The position numbers and the translations under genes are program-made. From CAYRFF01 sp964423575 (GTDB lineage Bacteria > Bacteroidota > Bacteroidia > Chitinophagales > Saprospiraceae), in NCBI GenBank assembly GCA_964423575.1, contig CAYRFF010000003.1, forward strand, positions 53,925-117,924: a stretch of DNA of 64,000 bases, written 5' to 3'. The notes beneath the pieces are model-generated. The model did no database searches. It was not told the DNA's origin and saw only the letters and a list, made by a program, of their open reading frames with translations. This document shows positions 34,597 to 43,485 of the stretch, piece after piece. Every line of letters begins with the position of its first letter. Positions within the stretch are counted from its first letter, which is position 1.

Positions 34597-35568
34597 ATGA
34601 TAGAGGACTTAAAAACCAGATTTGAAGAATATCTTCTTGATAATGGAATAGAAGACTCGCCTCAATCCCTGTTTGACCCTATTAATTATATCATGTCTAC
34701 AGGAGGGAAGAGGTTTAGGCCATTGCTTTGCATGCTTCTCAGCTGCAATGAGTCTGACGATGTGACTGATGAAGCCTTGCTTCTGGCGCATACCATTGAG
34801 TTGTTTCATAATTTCACCTTGGTACACGATGATATTATGGATGAAGCTGTTGTAAGACGTGGCTCAGCAACGGTTCATAAGAAATATTCCGTCCCCAAGG
34901 CAATATTGTCCGGAGATGCAATGCTCATTTTGTGTTTTGATAAGCTTACGCAAATGGATGAGCGGAACAGAACGCTTTTACTGAACGAATTTATAAAGAC
35001 TGCGCTTGATGTATGTAAAGGGCAAGAGCTGGATATGAAATTTGAGCAGTTGAACAATGTAAGCTACGAGGACTATATTGAAATGGTTAGGCTTAAGACA
35101 GGAACCTTGATAGGTTTGTCTCTCTTTACCGGAGGGATACTAGGAGGTTTGTCTTATGAGGAGTCCAGATTATTGCAGGAAGCTGGCGAGCAGGTGGGAA
35201 TTGCATTTCAAGTGAAAGATGATTTTCTTGATGTGTATGGCGATAGTAATGAAACAGGGAAAATTGAAGGAGGGGATATCCTTAACGGAAAGAAGACTCT
35301 TCTTTATTATTATGCAACTGCACATGCAGAAGCAGATGACCGTGATGAGCTGATTGCAATCTACACCAAAGCAGAAGTCAGAAATGAGGAAGATATTAAG
35401 CGGGTAAAAGAGATTTATGACACCGCAGGTGTTCCTGATTTATTGGAAGAAGAAATGGAGAAGTATAACTCCATGTCGACCGCGTTAGTAGATAAAGTGC
35501 AACTTCGAAAGAAAATAAGGCAAGAACTTGGCTTGTTGTTGCCCATGCTTACAGATAGAAATCTATAG
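34597..35568 (+). CDS. Polyprenyl diphosphate synthase (IspA/IspB family)
   Basis: The 323-residue trans-prenyltransferase has the first Asp-rich motif HDDIMDEAVVRRG (Asp78, 79, 82), GGKRFRPLL before it, KTGTLIGLSLFTGG, and the second Asp-rich motif KDDFLDVYGD. It condenses IPP with an allylic diphosphate. Two bulky or small residues before the first motif decide chain length (LV at -1/-2 here, with Phe73 further up), and I cannot assign geranylgeranyl versus octaprenyl. A menaquinone side chain is the usual need. It contains 12-mer copy 8. Confidence 0.92.
   Translation: MIEDLKTRFEEYLLDNGIEDSPQSLFDPINYIMSTGGKRFRPLLCMLLSCNESDDVTDEALLLAHTIELFHNFTLVHDDIMDEAVVRRGSATVHKKYSVPKAILSGDAMLILCFDKLTQMDERNRTLLLNEFIKTALDVCKGQELDMKFEQLNNVSYEDYIEMVRLKTGTLIGLSLFTGGILGGLSYEESRLLQEAGEQVGIAFQVKDDFLDVYGDSNETGKIEGGDILNGKKTLLYYYATAHAEADDRDELIAIYTKAEVRNEEDIKRVKEIYDTAGVPDLLEEEMEKYNSMSTALVDKVQLRKKIRQELGLLLPMLTDRNL
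34944..34955 (-). repeat. 12-mer ATTTGCGNAAGC, copy 8 (N=T)
   Basis: Exact minus-strand match, inside the polyprenyl synthase gene, where the plus strand encodes Leu-Thr-Gln-Met. Confidence 0.75.
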
Positions 35569-35637
35569 AAAGAGCTTGAGAATAAAATCCTTGGCTTGTC
35601 CTTTATAGCAGTGTTTAAAAAAGGATATAAATTGAAT

Positions 35638-35649
35638 ATTTGCGAAAGC
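35638..35649 (+). repeat. 12-mer ATTTGCGNAAGC, copy 9 (N=A)
   Basis: Exact plus-strand match 70 bp after the polyprenyl synthase stop, followed by TAAAATATATC. Upstream of the rpsL promoter the gap 35569-35860 shows nothing else that I recognise. Confidence 0.75.
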
Positions 35650-35864
35650 TAAAATATATCGAAGAATTTCTTGCAACTTATAATGAGTATCTTAATCTAC
35701 TCCGTGTAAACTGTGTGAAAGAGTGCAGAGATACTTATTGACAAAACGCTATTTAATATAAGGCAGTAGAATCCATAGCTCTTCTTTAGAAGTCTTGATA
35801 AACAGGATTCATATAAAAGAGGATGGTAGCAGAGATCATATAGTGATTTTCATATATTTATATG

Positions 35865-35902
35865 CCTAAAAACCTCTGCACTGAAAAAAAACCTAAAAAC
35901 CT
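35865..35902 (+). repeat. Two direct repeats CCTAAAAACCT before the rpsL promoter
   Basis: Identical 11-mers at 35865-35875 and 35892-35902, 27 bp apart, end 20 bp before the -33 box. They could be activator sites or an UP-like element for the ribosomal operon. Confidence 0.5.
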
Positions 35903-35922
35903 TAAAGATTTTTTGAATACTG

Positions 35923-35954
35923 TTTGGATAATACCATATAAAAAAGTACCTTTG
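35923..35954 (+). promoter_or_regulatory. Main promoter of the rpsL-rplQ operon
   Basis: TTTG (35923-35926), exactly 20 nt, TACCTTTG (35947-35954): a full match to the Bacteroidota sigma-ABfr consensus. It lies 76 bp before rpsL, and transcription would begin near 35960. Confidence 0.85.
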
Positions 35955-35958
35955 CAAT

Positions 35959-35997
35959 CGCTTATAGAAAAAGCGCGGTATGGTATATGAAATACCG
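35959..35997 (+). promoter_or_regulatory. rpsL leader hairpins
   Basis: Two hairpins lie just behind the predicted start: CGCTT-ATAGAAA-AAGCG (35959-35975) and CGGTAT-N10-ATACCG (35976-35997), the latter followed by GATTTTATTT. They are adjacent without a gap. The first caps the RNA 5' end. The second is a possible attenuator or repressor-protein site for the ribosomal operon. Confidence 0.5.
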
Positions 35998-36030
35998 GAT
36001 TTTATTTAATCATTTAATATAAAGGAATAT

Positions 36031-36402
36031 ATGCCTACGATAAATCAACTAATTAGAAAAGGCAGAAAGAAAATCGTTCAGAAAAGTAATTCAAGAGCTC
36101 TTGAGTCTTGTCCTCAGAGGAGAGGGGTGTGTACTCGTGTGTATACCACTACTCCTAAGAAGCCTAACTCTGCATTACGTAAGGTAGCGAAAGTAAGGTT
36201 GACAAATGGGATTGAGGTTCTTGCATATATTCCGGGAGAAGGGCATAACCTCCAGGAGCACTCTATTGTGCTTATCAGAGGTGGGCGAGTAAAAGATTTA
36301 CCCGGAGTAAACTATACTATTGTAAGAGGTGCTCTGGATACAGCCGGTGTTCAAGGTAGAATGCAGGGACGTTCAAGATATGGTACTAAAAGACCTAAAT
36401 AA
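36031..36402 (+). CDS. rpsL: Ribosomal protein uS12
   Basis: The 123-residue protein has the invariant core TTTPKKPNSALRKVAKVRL and the functionally critical GEGHNLQEHSIVLIRGGRVKDLPGVNY, whose PNSALRK Lys43-equivalent and DLPGV loop line the decoding centre. Streptomycin-resistance positions carry the wild-type Lys residues. It is first gene of a long operon and lies 18 bp before rpsG. Confidence 0.97.
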   Translation: MPTINQLIRKGRKKIVQKSNSRALESCPQRRGVCTRVYTTTPKKPNSALRKVAKVRLTNGIEVLAYIPGEGHNLQEHSIVLIRGGRVKDLPGVNYTIVRGALDTAGVQGRMQGRSRYGTKRPK

Positions 36403-36420
36403 TTAAATCGGTAAGGAGTT

Positions 36421-36888
36421 ATGAGAAAAAGAAAGCCAAAAGAAAGAGTGCTTCAAGCGGATCCAAGATATAATGATCCATTAGTGTCAAGATTCGTAAA
36501 TAATATCATGTTGCAAGGTAAGAAAAGCGTTGCTTATGGTATCTTCTACGGAGCGATGGATATTGTTAAGGAAAGAACTCAAGAGGATCCACATGAGGTA
36601 TGGAAGCAGGCATTAAATAATGTTATGCCTCAAGTTGAAGTGAGAAGCCGTAGAATAGGAGGTGCTACTTTTCAGATTCCTACAGAAATTCATGCTAATC
36701 GCAAGATGTTCCTGGGAATGAAGTGGTTGATTAGATACTCAAGAGAGAGGTCTGATAGAGGAATGATTAATAAGCTTGCTTCAGAAATTGTATCTGCAAG
36801 TAAGGGAGAGGGTGCTGCGGTGAAAAGAAAAGAGGAAATGCATAGAATGGCAGAGGCCAATAGAGCATTCGCACACTTTAGAGCATAA
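36421..36888 (+). CDS. rpsG: Ribosomal protein uS7
   Basis: The 155-residue protein MRKRKPKERVLQADPRYNDPLVSRF has KSVAYGIFYGA and the C-terminal MHRMAEANRAFAHFRA. It is the assembly primary binder of the 16S 3' major domain and, in E. coli, the translational repressor of the str operon. It is placed between rpsL and fusA as usual. There is no tuf behind fusA in this window. Confidence 0.97.
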   Translation: MRKRKPKERVLQADPRYNDPLVSRFVNNIMLQGKKSVAYGIFYGAMDIVKERTQEDPHEVWKQALNNVMPQVEVRSRRIGGATFQIPTEIHANRKMFLGMKWLIRYSRERSDRGMINKLASEIVSASKGEGAAVKRKEEMHRMAEANRAFAHFRA

Positions 36889-36931
36889 TTTTTTATAAAA
36901 GAATATATTAATAGCGAACTAATAAATAGTC

Positions 36932-39061
36932 ATGTCAAAAGATTTAACATTTACGAGAAACATAGGAATTGCTGCGCACATTGATGCGGGTAAAACTACT
37001 ACTTCAGAACGTATTCTGTTTTATACAGGACTAAGCCATAAGTTGGGTGAAACACACGATGGTTCAGCAACGATGGACTGGATGGAACAAGAGCAGGAGA
37101 GAGGTATTACTATTACATCTGCTGCAACAAAAACTGCTTGGACATGGCATGATCACGAATACGCTATTAACATTATTGATACTCCAGGTCACGTTGACTT
37201 TACCGTAGAGGTTGAGAGATCATTGCGCGTACTTGATGGCGTGATTGCGCTGTTTTGTGCTGCATCTGGGGTTGAGCCTCAGTCAGAGACTGTATGGCGT
37301 CAGGCGGACAAATATCGCGTTCCTAGACTTGGGTTCGTGAATAAGATGGATAGACAAGGTGCGGACTTCTTTGAAGTTTGTCGTCAGGTAGAAGAAATGC
37401 TAGGAGCTAATCCGGTTCCTATTCAAGTTCCGATCGGTAGAGAAGAAACTTTCCGTGGAGCAGTTGACCTTATTACCGGAAAAGCTATAGTATGGGATGA
37501 AGATAACTACGGTATGACTTATCAGGAAATTCCGATTCCGGAAGATCTAGTAGACACTGTTGATGAATATAGAGAGAAGTTGTTAGAGGCCGTAGCTGAA
37601 TATGACGATACGCTTCTTGAAAAATTCTTTGAAGATCCTGATTCAATTACAGAAGCTGAAATGATTGCTGCAATCAGAAAGGCGGTTATCGATATGAAGA
37701 TAATTCCTATGTTCTGTGGGTCCGCCTTCAAAAACAAAGGAGTGCAGGTCCTATTGGATGCGGTGTGTGCTTTCTTGCCATCTCCTGTTGATGTAGGAGC
37801 AGTAGAAGGAACTAATCCGGATACTGATGAGAAAGTAATGAGAAAACCGGATTCTTCCGAGCCTTTCTCAGCCTTAGCATTTAAAATCGCTACTGACCCG
37901 TATGTTGGACGTCTTGCGTTCTTTAGAACCTATTCAGGTAGTCTTGATGCCGGTTCATATGTGTTGAATACAAGGACTGGGAAGAAAGAGCGTATCTCCA
38001 GATTGTATCAGATGCACTCTAATAAGCAAAACCCGATTGACAGAGTAGAAGCGGGTGATATTGCTGCAGCAGTAGGTTTTAAAGATATCAGAACAGGAGA
38101 TACCCTGTCAGCTATCGAAGCGCCTATAGTACTTGAAAATATTACATTCCCTGATCCGGTTATCGGACTTGCTGTAGAAGCTAAGTCTCAGAAAGACCTG
38201 GACAAACTGGGATTAGCACTAAATAAATTGTCTGAAGAAGATCCGACATTTACAGTAAGTTACAACGAAGAAACTAACCAGACTGTAATTAGTGGAATGG
38301 GTGAGCTTCACCTTGAAGTTATTGTAGAGAGATTAAGACGGGAGTTTAAAGTCGATATCAACCAAGGTGCTCCTCAGGTTAACTACAAAGAAGCTTTAAC
38401 CAAGACAGTTTCACACAGAGAGAGATTAAGAAAACAAACCGGGGGTTCAGGTTTATTCGCTGATATGGAGTTTGAAATAGGGCCTGCAGATGATGAATTC
38501 CTACAGAGTGAGGAATTTGAAAACGGTGAAAAATTACAATTTGTTTGGGACATTGTAGGAGGTGCAATTGATAGAAACTATCAGAAGCCTATTAAGGATG
38601 GATTCAGACAGATGATGGATGGAGGTATCCTCGCAGGGTACTCAATTGATTCCATGAAGGTTAGAGTATTTGACGGATCTATGCACGCTGTTGACTCCAA
38701 GCCAATTGCGTTTGAGTTGTGTGCTAAAGATGGATTCCGTGCAGTTGCTCCTTCAGCAAAACCTATCATTCTTGAACCGATGATGAAACTGGAAGTGACT
38801 ACTCCTGATGAATATACAGGTCCGGTAATCGGTGACTTAAACAGAAGAAGAGGAATTGTTAAAGGACAAGATTCCAAGAGCAATGCAGTTGTAGTGAAAG
38901 CTGAAGTTCCATTGTCAGAGATGTTTGGATATGTAACTGAACTTAGGACAATCACTTCAGGAAGAGCGAGTTCTTCAATGGAATTCTCTCACTATTCACC
39001 TGCACCTGATGGAGTTTCAAAGGATATAATTGAGAAAGCTAAAGGTGAAGTACACGCGTAA
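36932..39061 (+). CDS. fusA: Elongation factor G
   Basis: The 709-residue translational GTPase has P-loop AHIDAGKTTTSERILFYTG, switch region RGITITSAAT, G3 DTPGHVDF, G4 NKMDR and G5 GSAFKNKGVQ, then domains II-V ending in the domain IV tip (GAIDRNYQKPI / GGILAGYS) and domain V (LRTITSGRASSSMEFSHYSPAP). It moves tRNA and mRNA through the ribosome. Being in the str operon and of full length, it should be the translocation paralog rather than an EF-G2. Confidence 0.97.
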   Translation: MSKDLTFTRNIGIAAHIDAGKTTTSERILFYTGLSHKLGETHDGSATMDWMEQEQERGITITSAATKTAWTWHDHEYAINIIDTPGHVDFTVEVERSLRVLDGVIALFCAASGVEPQSETVWRQADKYRVPRLGFVNKMDRQGADFFEVCRQVEEMLGANPVPIQVPIGREETFRGAVDLITGKAIVWDEDNYGMTYQEIPIPEDLVDTVDEYREKLLEAVAEYDDTLLEKFFEDPDSITEAEMIAAIRKAVIDMKIIPMFCGSAFKNKGVQVLLDAVCAFLPSPVDVGAVEGTNPDTDEKVMRKPDSSEPFSALAFKIATDPYVGRLAFFRTYSGSLDAGSYVLNTRTGKKERISRLYQMHSNKQNPIDRVEAGDIAAAVGFKDIRTGDTLSAIEAPIVLENITFPDPVIGLAVEAKSQKDLDKLGLALNKLSEEDPTFTVSYNEETNQTVISGMGELHLEVIVERLRREFKVDINQGAPQVNYKEALTKTVSHRERLRKQTGGSGLFADMEFEIGPADDEFLQSEEFENGEKLQFVWDIVGGAIDRNYQKPIKDGFRQMMDGGILAGYSIDSMKVRVFDGSMHAVDSKPIAFELCAKDGFRAVAPSAKPIILEPMMKLEVTTPDEYTGPVIGDLNRRRGIVKGQDSKSNAVVVKAEVPLSEMFGYVTELRTITSGRASSSMEFSHYSPAPDGVSKDIIEKAKGEVHA

Positions 39062-39099
39062 ATCACCGATAATATAAGAACTAATAATAAAACGGAGGC

Positions 39100-39408
39100 A
39101 TGAATCAGAAAATCAGAATAAAGCTGCAGTCTTATGATCATAATCTTGTGGACAAGTCTACAGAAAAGATAATTAAGACTGTGCGAGCAAGCGGTGCTGT
39201 TGTGTCAGGACCGATTCCGCTGCCCACTAAGAAAGAAGTCTTCACAGTACTACGTTCACCACACGTAAATAAGACTTCACGTGAGCAGTTTGAGTTAAGG
39301 ACGCATAAGCGCTTGATGGAGATTTATTCTCCCACTCAGAAGACTGTTGATTCTCTATCGAGACTTGAACTGCCGAGTGGAGTTGATATTCAAGTTAAAT
39401 TAACATAA
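39100..39408 (+). CDS. rpsJ: Ribosomal protein uS10
   Basis: The 102-residue protein has IRIKLQSYDHNLVDKSTEKI, GPIPLPTKKEVFTVLRSPHVNKTSREQFE and the long hairpin tip RTHKRLMEIYSPTQKTVDSL. It opens the S10 block, joined without an independent terminator to fusA 38 bp upstream. A GGAGG only one base before the ATG is too close to act as a Shine-Dalgarno. A 115-bp gap with a possible leader follows. Confidence 0.96.
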   Translation: MNQKIRIKLQSYDHNLVDKSTEKIIKTVRASGAVVSGPIPLPTKKEVFTVLRSPHVNKTSREQFELRTHKRLMEIYSPTQKTVDSLSRLELPSGVDIQVKLT

Positions 39409-39523
39409 TTGTAAATCCGGCTATCTACTGATAACCGTAGTTTACTTATTTAATAATGCCTTATGTCGGTCCGTACAGGATTGGATAGGGTAGATATTGT
39501 AATACGATTTAAAGCTCAAGATT
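39409..39523 (+). promoter_or_regulatory. Spacer between rpsJ and rplC with nested inverted repeats
   Basis: This is the longest spacer in the operon. It contains CTAC-N8-GTAG nested within GTAAA...TTTAC near 39412-39446, followed by a T-rich stretch. It may be an internal leader for rplC-rplD. In E. coli the L4-binding leader is before rpsJ, so this placement would be unusual. Evidence is limited to the spacing and the weak hairpin. Confidence 0.3.
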
Positions 39524-40162
39524 GTGAACGGAATAATCGGAAAGAAAATAGGAATGATAAGCATCTATGATGATGCTGACAGAAACACGGCCTGCACTAT
39601 TATTGAAGCGACCGGGAATTATATTACCCAGGTTAAGACCGTGGAATCAGATGGATATAATGCCATTCAGCTAGCTTTTGACGAAAAGAAAGTGAAGCAT
39701 ACTAACAATGCTGAAATGGGACACTTTGACAAAGCTGGTGTTAAGCCGATGAGGAAATTGGCGGAGTTCAGAAATATGAAAACTGACAAAGCATTAGGTC
39801 AAGCTGTAAATATCGATGAAATCTTCACTGAAGGTGATTTGGTTCACGTAACTGGTGTTTCCAAAGGAAAAGGTTTTCAAGGTGTTTTAAAACGCCATGG
39901 ATTTAGTGGAGCAGGAGAGAAATCACATGGTCAGTCCGGTCAGGAAAGATCATTGGGATCTATCGGAGCTTCTGCTACTCCTTCACGAGTTGTTAAAGGA
40001 AAGAAGATGCCTGGTAGAACCGGAGGAGATAATGTGAAGATCCTTAACCTTGAGGTGTTGAAGTTAATGACTGATAAAAATTTATTAATTGTAAAAGGTG
40101 CAATCCCGGGTCATAAGGGATCTTATGTCATCATAGAAAAACCATCTTATTATGAAGGTTGA
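39524..40162 (+). CDS. rplC: Ribosomal protein uL3
   Basis: The 212-residue protein starts at a GTG (NGIIGKKIGMISIYDD), which matches the family N-terminus; no nearer ATG fits. The ribosome-core loop GVSKGKGFQGVLKRHGFSGAGEKSHGQSGQ and MPGRTGGDNVKILNLEVL are intact. It is one of the two assembly-initiator proteins of the 50S. It overlaps rplD by 11 bp. Confidence 0.96.
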   Translation: MNGIIGKKIGMISIYDDADRNTACTIIEATGNYITQVKTVESDGYNAIQLAFDEKKVKHTNNAEMGHFDKAGVKPMRKLAEFRNMKTDKALGQAVNIDEIFTEGDLVHVTGVSKGKGFQGVLKRHGFSGAGEKSHGQSGQERSLGSIGASATPSRVVKGKKMPGRTGGDNVKILNLEVLKLMTDKNLLIVKGAIPGHKGSYVIIEKPSYYEG

Positions 40163-40778
40163 TATATTCAATATAAATGGAGAGAAGACCGGTAGCTCCC
40201 AGGACTTACCTGAGGCAATCTACGGTATTGAACCTAATGAGCATTGTGTTTATCTAGCAGTTAAGGCTTATAATGCAGCTCAGAGACAAGGTACACACAG
40301 TGCAAAGGAGAGGAATGCTGTTTCAGGATCCGGCAAGAAGTTGAAAAGACAGAAAGGGACCGGTACTGCAAGAGCTGGTGATATTAAAAACCCATTGTTC
40401 AGAGGAGGAGGAAGGATTTTCGGACCTAGACCTAGAGATTACAGTATGAAGCTGAACAAAAAGGTTAAAAATCTGGCTCGCCTTAGCGTGTTGGCTGATA
40501 AAGCTCAAAATGACAACATTGTTGTTATTGAATCATTGAGTTTTGCTGAGCCTAAAACAAAAGAATTTAATGCTTTCCTTGGTGGGTTGAATCTTGCTGA
40601 CAAGAAAGTATTGGTTGTTACTAAGGAACCTAACCGTAATGCATACTTATCTAGCCGTAATTTGAGAAATGTTGAAATTGCTCATGGAACTACTTTCAAC
40701 ATTCATCAGATGTTAAAAGCGGATAAATTAGTTATTGAGAAGGATGCGATTGAGGATTTGAATGCTTTCTTAGCATAA
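40152..40778 (+). CDS. rplD: Ribosomal protein uL4
   Basis: The 208-residue protein has the long exit-tunnel loop KLKRQKGTGTARAGDIKNPLFRGGGRIFGPRPRDYS and the globular Rossmann-like core. In E. coli L4 is the S10-operon autorepressor and binds RNase E. It starts within the end of rplC, which suggests coupling of the two assembly partners. Confidence 0.96.
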   Translation: MKVDIFNINGEKTGSSQDLPEAIYGIEPNEHCVYLAVKAYNAAQRQGTHSAKERNAVSGSGKKLKRQKGTGTARAGDIKNPLFRGGGRIFGPRPRDYSMKLNKKVKNLARLSVLADKAQNDNIVVIESLSFAEPKTKEFNAFLGGLNLADKKVLVVTKEPNRNAYLSSRNLRNVEIAHGTTFNIHQMLKADKLVIEKDAIEDLNAFLA

Positions 40779-40797
40779 AATTTTATAAAGTAGAATC

Positions 40798-41094
40798 ATG
40801 GCAAAGCGAATATTAATAAAGCCGATTATTTCTGAAAAAGCAGAAAGAGAAACTGAGAAGCACAACAAGTATAGTTTTGTTGTGGATCGAAAAGCTAATA
40901 AGATTGAAATTCAGAAAGCTATTGAGAAGCGCTACGACGTGAAAGTCACAGCGGTAAATATTATGGTTATGCCAGGGAAGAGCAAGTCACGTTATACTCG
41001 TGCTGGAGCTATTCAAGGTCTTAGACCGGCATACAAGAAAGCTGTTGTCTCAATTGCTGAAAATGATATTATCGATTTGTACAGCGGTATTTAA
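40798..41094 (+). CDS. rplW: Ribosomal protein uL23
   Basis: The 98-residue protein has LIKPIISEKAERETEKHNKYSFVVDRKANKIEIQKAIEKRYDVKVTAVNIM, with the tunnel-exit loop shortened to the standard bacterial length. It is the docking site for trigger factor and SRP at the tunnel exit. Confidence 0.96.
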   Translation: MAKRILIKPIISEKAERETEKHNKYSFVVDRKANKIEIQKAIEKRYDVKVTAVNIMVMPGKSKSRYTRAGAIQGLRPAYKKAVVSIAENDIIDLYSGI

Positions 41095-41120
41095 TTTAAG
41101 TAATAGAAAACTGTATAAAA

Positions 41121-41954
41121 ATGGCAGTCAAGAAATATAAACCAACATCACCTGGAACGAGATTCAGAATCTCAGTTGATTATAGTGATTTGAGCAAAGA
41201 AGGCCCGGAAAAGAGCCTTTTAGCTAAAAAATCCAGTACCGGAGGAAGAAACTCCAAAGGTAGAATGACCATGAGATATCGTGGTGGGGGGCATAAGCAG
41301 AGATATAGAATTATCGACTTTAAGAGAAATAAAGATGGCATACCTGCAAAAGTTAAAGCCATTGAGTATGATCCTAACAGGTCTGCTCATATTGCTCTAC
41401 TTTTCTATGCGGATGGAGAAAAGAGATATATTATTGCTCCTCAAGGACTTAAAGTAGGAGATGAAATTATTTCCGGTCCTAAGTCTGATATTGAGCCCGG
41501 TAATGCTATGCAATTGAAAGATATTCCTGTCGGTACTATAATTCACGCAGTTGAAATGAGACCAGGCGCAGGAGCTGCTATTGCGAGAGGAGCCGGAACT
41601 GAAGCTCAATTGATGGGTAAAGAAGGCAAATATGCTGCAGTTAAGTTGCCATCAGGTGAAGTAAGGAGAATTTTACTTACTTGTAAAGCGACAATCGGAA
41701 CTACGTCTAATCACGATCATAATCAGACGATTATGGGTAAGGCAGGACGTAACCGATGGAAAGGCAGAAGACCTCGTACAAGAGGTATCTCGATGAACCC
41801 GGTAGATCACCCAATGGGTGGTGGTGAAGGAAAAGCTACTGGTGGACTTCCTAGATCCAGAAATGGTATCTATGCAAAAGGGCAAAAGACCAGAAGTAAA
41901 ACGAATCCTTCTAACCGCTTGATTATCAGCAAACGTAAGAAGAGGAAAAAATAA
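41121..41954 (+). CDS. rplB: Ribosomal protein uL2
   Basis: The 277-residue protein has GRNSKGRMTMRYRGGGHKQRYRIIDFKRNKDG, the OB and SH3-like domains, and the peptidyl-transferase-near HRGVAMNPVDHP region, here TRGISMNPVDHPMGGGEGKATGG, with the essential His. It needs no editing and the start is unambiguous. Confidence 0.97.
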   Translation: MAVKKYKPTSPGTRFRISVDYSDLSKEGPEKSLLAKKSSTGGRNSKGRMTMRYRGGGHKQRYRIIDFKRNKDGIPAKVKAIEYDPNRSAHIALLFYADGEKRYIIAPQGLKVGDEIISGPKSDIEPGNAMQLKDIPVGTIIHAVEMRPGAGAAIARGAGTEAQLMGKEGKYAAVKLPSGEVRRILLTCKATIGTTSNHDHNQTIMGKAGRNRWKGRRPRTRGISMNPVDHPMGGGEGKATGGLPRSRNGIYAKGQKTRSKTNPSNRLIISKRKKRKK

Positions 41955-41982
41955 TAATAACAAATAAATAAATTAGTCGAGG

Positions 41983-42249
41983 ATGGCACGATCTGTAAAA
42001 AAAGGACCATATGTGTTTCATAGACTGCTTGAAAAAGTTTATGCAGCACAAGAATCGAAAAAGAAGAAAGTGATTAAAACTTATTCCCGTGAGTCGATGG
42101 TTATTCCTGATATGGTAGGATTGACAATCGCTGTTCACAATGGGAAAACCTTCGTTCCGGTGTTGATAACTGAAAACCTCGTTGGACATAAACTCGGTGA
42201 GTTTTCCCCTACGAGAACATTCCGTGGACACACGAAGGGCAAGAGATAA
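41983..42249 (+). CDS. rpsS: Ribosomal protein uS19
   Basis: The 88-residue protein MARSVKKGPYVFHRLLEKV has YSRESMVIPDMVGLTIAVHNGKTFVPV and LGEFSPTRTFRGHTKGK. It sits in the 30S head and touches S13 and the A-site finger. Confidence 0.97.
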   Translation: MARSVKKGPYVFHRLLEKVYAAQESKKKKVIKTYSRESMVIPDMVGLTIAVHNGKTFVPVLITENLVGHKLGEFSPTRTFRGHTKGKR

Positions 42250-42286
42250 TTTAAGATAATAGCTTACAGATAAATATTTAAAAGCG

Positions 42287-42697
42287 ATGGAAGCAGTAGC
42301 AAAATTAAGAAACTTCAGGATGTCCGAGAGGAAAATGAGACTTGTTGCAGACCTAGTCAGAAATAAGCCTATAGATGAAGCATTGAATATCTTGAAGTTT
42401 ACCAAGAAAGCAGCAGCAAAGCCTTTGGAAAAACTATTGATGTCGGCGATTGCTAATTGGGAATATAAGCTTGATTTAATGGAGAGTGCTGATGATTATG
42501 AATTAATCGTAAGTGAAATCTTCGTAGATGGTGGTCCTGTCTTGAAGCGTTTCAGACCTGCAGCTCACGGTAGAGCAAGAGCTATCAGAAAACGTTCAAG
42601 CCACGTGACTCTCAAGATTCAGAATACTATCCCACTCCCTACGGAACAGGATATTATGAATATGAAACTTGACGACGTTGAGGAAATTGAAGAATAA
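42287..42697 (+). CDS. rplV: Ribosomal protein uL22
   Basis: The 136-residue protein has AKLRNFRMSERKMRLVADLVRNK and the tunnel-lining hairpin DGGPVLKRFRPAAHGRARAIRKRSSHVTL, with a Glu/Asp-rich C-terminal tail (MKLDDVEEIEE) longer than in E. coli. Macrolide-relevant loop residues are the usual ones. Confidence 0.96.
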   Translation: MEAVAKLRNFRMSERKMRLVADLVRNKPIDEALNILKFTKKAAAKPLEKLLMSAIANWEYKLDLMESADDYELIVSEIFVDGGPVLKRFRPAAHGRARAIRKRSSHVTLKIQNTIPLPTEQDIMNMKLDDVEEIEE

Positions 42698-42726
42698 GAA
42701 TAAATAATCTAATAATAAGTAATTGT

Positions 42727-43449
42727 ATGGGTCAAAAGACTAATCCAATAGGTAATAGACTGGGAATCATCCGAGGATGGGATTCCAACTGGTATAACAA
42801 GGAGCAGTTTGCTGATAATGTCATCGAAGATGAAAAAATCAGACGTTATCTCTATGCACGTGTTCCTAGAGGCGGAATTTCCCGTATTATTATTGAGCGT
42901 ACTTTAAAGAGAATTACTCTTACTGTGCATACTTCCCGTCCAGGAATTATCATCGGTAAAGGAGGTGCTGAAATCGATCTTATTAAAGAAGAAATTAAGA
43001 GCCTAACTGATACAGACGTTCAGATCAACATCGTTCAGATTATGAAGCCTGAATTGGATGCTGCTTTGGTTGGTGAAGATATCGCCAAGCGTATCGAATC
43101 TCGATTTAACTATAGAAGAGCTATAAAGATGGCTATTCAGACTACGATGAGAGGCGGTGCCGAAGGGATTAAGGTACGTATTTCCGGTAGATTAAATGGT
43201 GCCGATATGGCTCGTGAGGAAGAGTTTAAAGAGGGGAGTGTTCCTTTGCATACCTTTAGAGCCGATATTGATTATAAAATCAGCGAAGCTCATACTATTT
43301 ATGGAATTATCGGAATTAAAGTTTGGATTTGTAAAGGTGAAGTACTAGGTGTAAGAGATTTAAGTCCACATATCGGTACTCAACAACAACAACAGTCTAG
43401 AGGTAGAAGGGATGAAAATTCCGGTGGAAGAAGAAAAAGACGTCGTTAA
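42727..43449 (+). CDS. rpsC: Ribosomal protein uS3
   Basis: The 240-residue protein has the KH domain motif RPGIIIGKGGAEIDLIKEEI, the mRNA-entry helicase-region Arg residues and a basic C-terminal tail rich in Gln and Arg (GTQQQQQSRGRRDENSGGRRKRRR). The poly-Gln/Arg tail is an extension over E. coli S3. Confidence 0.97.
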   Translation: MGQKTNPIGNRLGIIRGWDSNWYNKEQFADNVIEDEKIRRYLYARVPRGGISRIIIERTLKRITLTVHTSRPGIIIGKGGAEIDLIKEEIKSLTDTDVQINIVQIMKPELDAALVGEDIAKRIESRFNYRRAIKMAIQTTMRGGAEGIKVRISGRLNGADMAREEEFKEGSVPLHTFRADIDYKISEAHTIYGIIGIKVWICKGEVLGVRDLSPHIGTQQQQQSRGRRDENSGGRRKRRR

Positions 43450-43477
43450 GAATAAGTAGAAATTAAATAATAGTTTG

Positions 43478-43485
43478 TACCTTTG
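43478..43485 (+). promoter_or_regulatory. Internal promoter candidate before rplP, echoing the rpsL promoter
   Basis: TACCTTTG lies in the 85-bp spacer before rplP. The next 25 bases (CCTCGCTTTAGAAAAAG) nearly repeat those behind the rpsL -7 box (CAATCGCTTATAGAAAAAG). No TTTG is found 20 nt upstream. The shared initial sequence argues for a real secondary start that boosts the distal half of the operon. Confidence 0.5.

Noticed and set aside
39094..39098. GGAGG before rpsJ as a Shine-Dalgarno site
   Set aside because: Only one base separates it from the ATG, too close for anti-SD pairing, and the other ribosomal genes here lack one.
41926..42405. 159-codon open frame on the minus strand
   Set aside because: It is antisense to rplB, rpsS and rplV, and is a shadow frame of AT-rich ribosomal genes.
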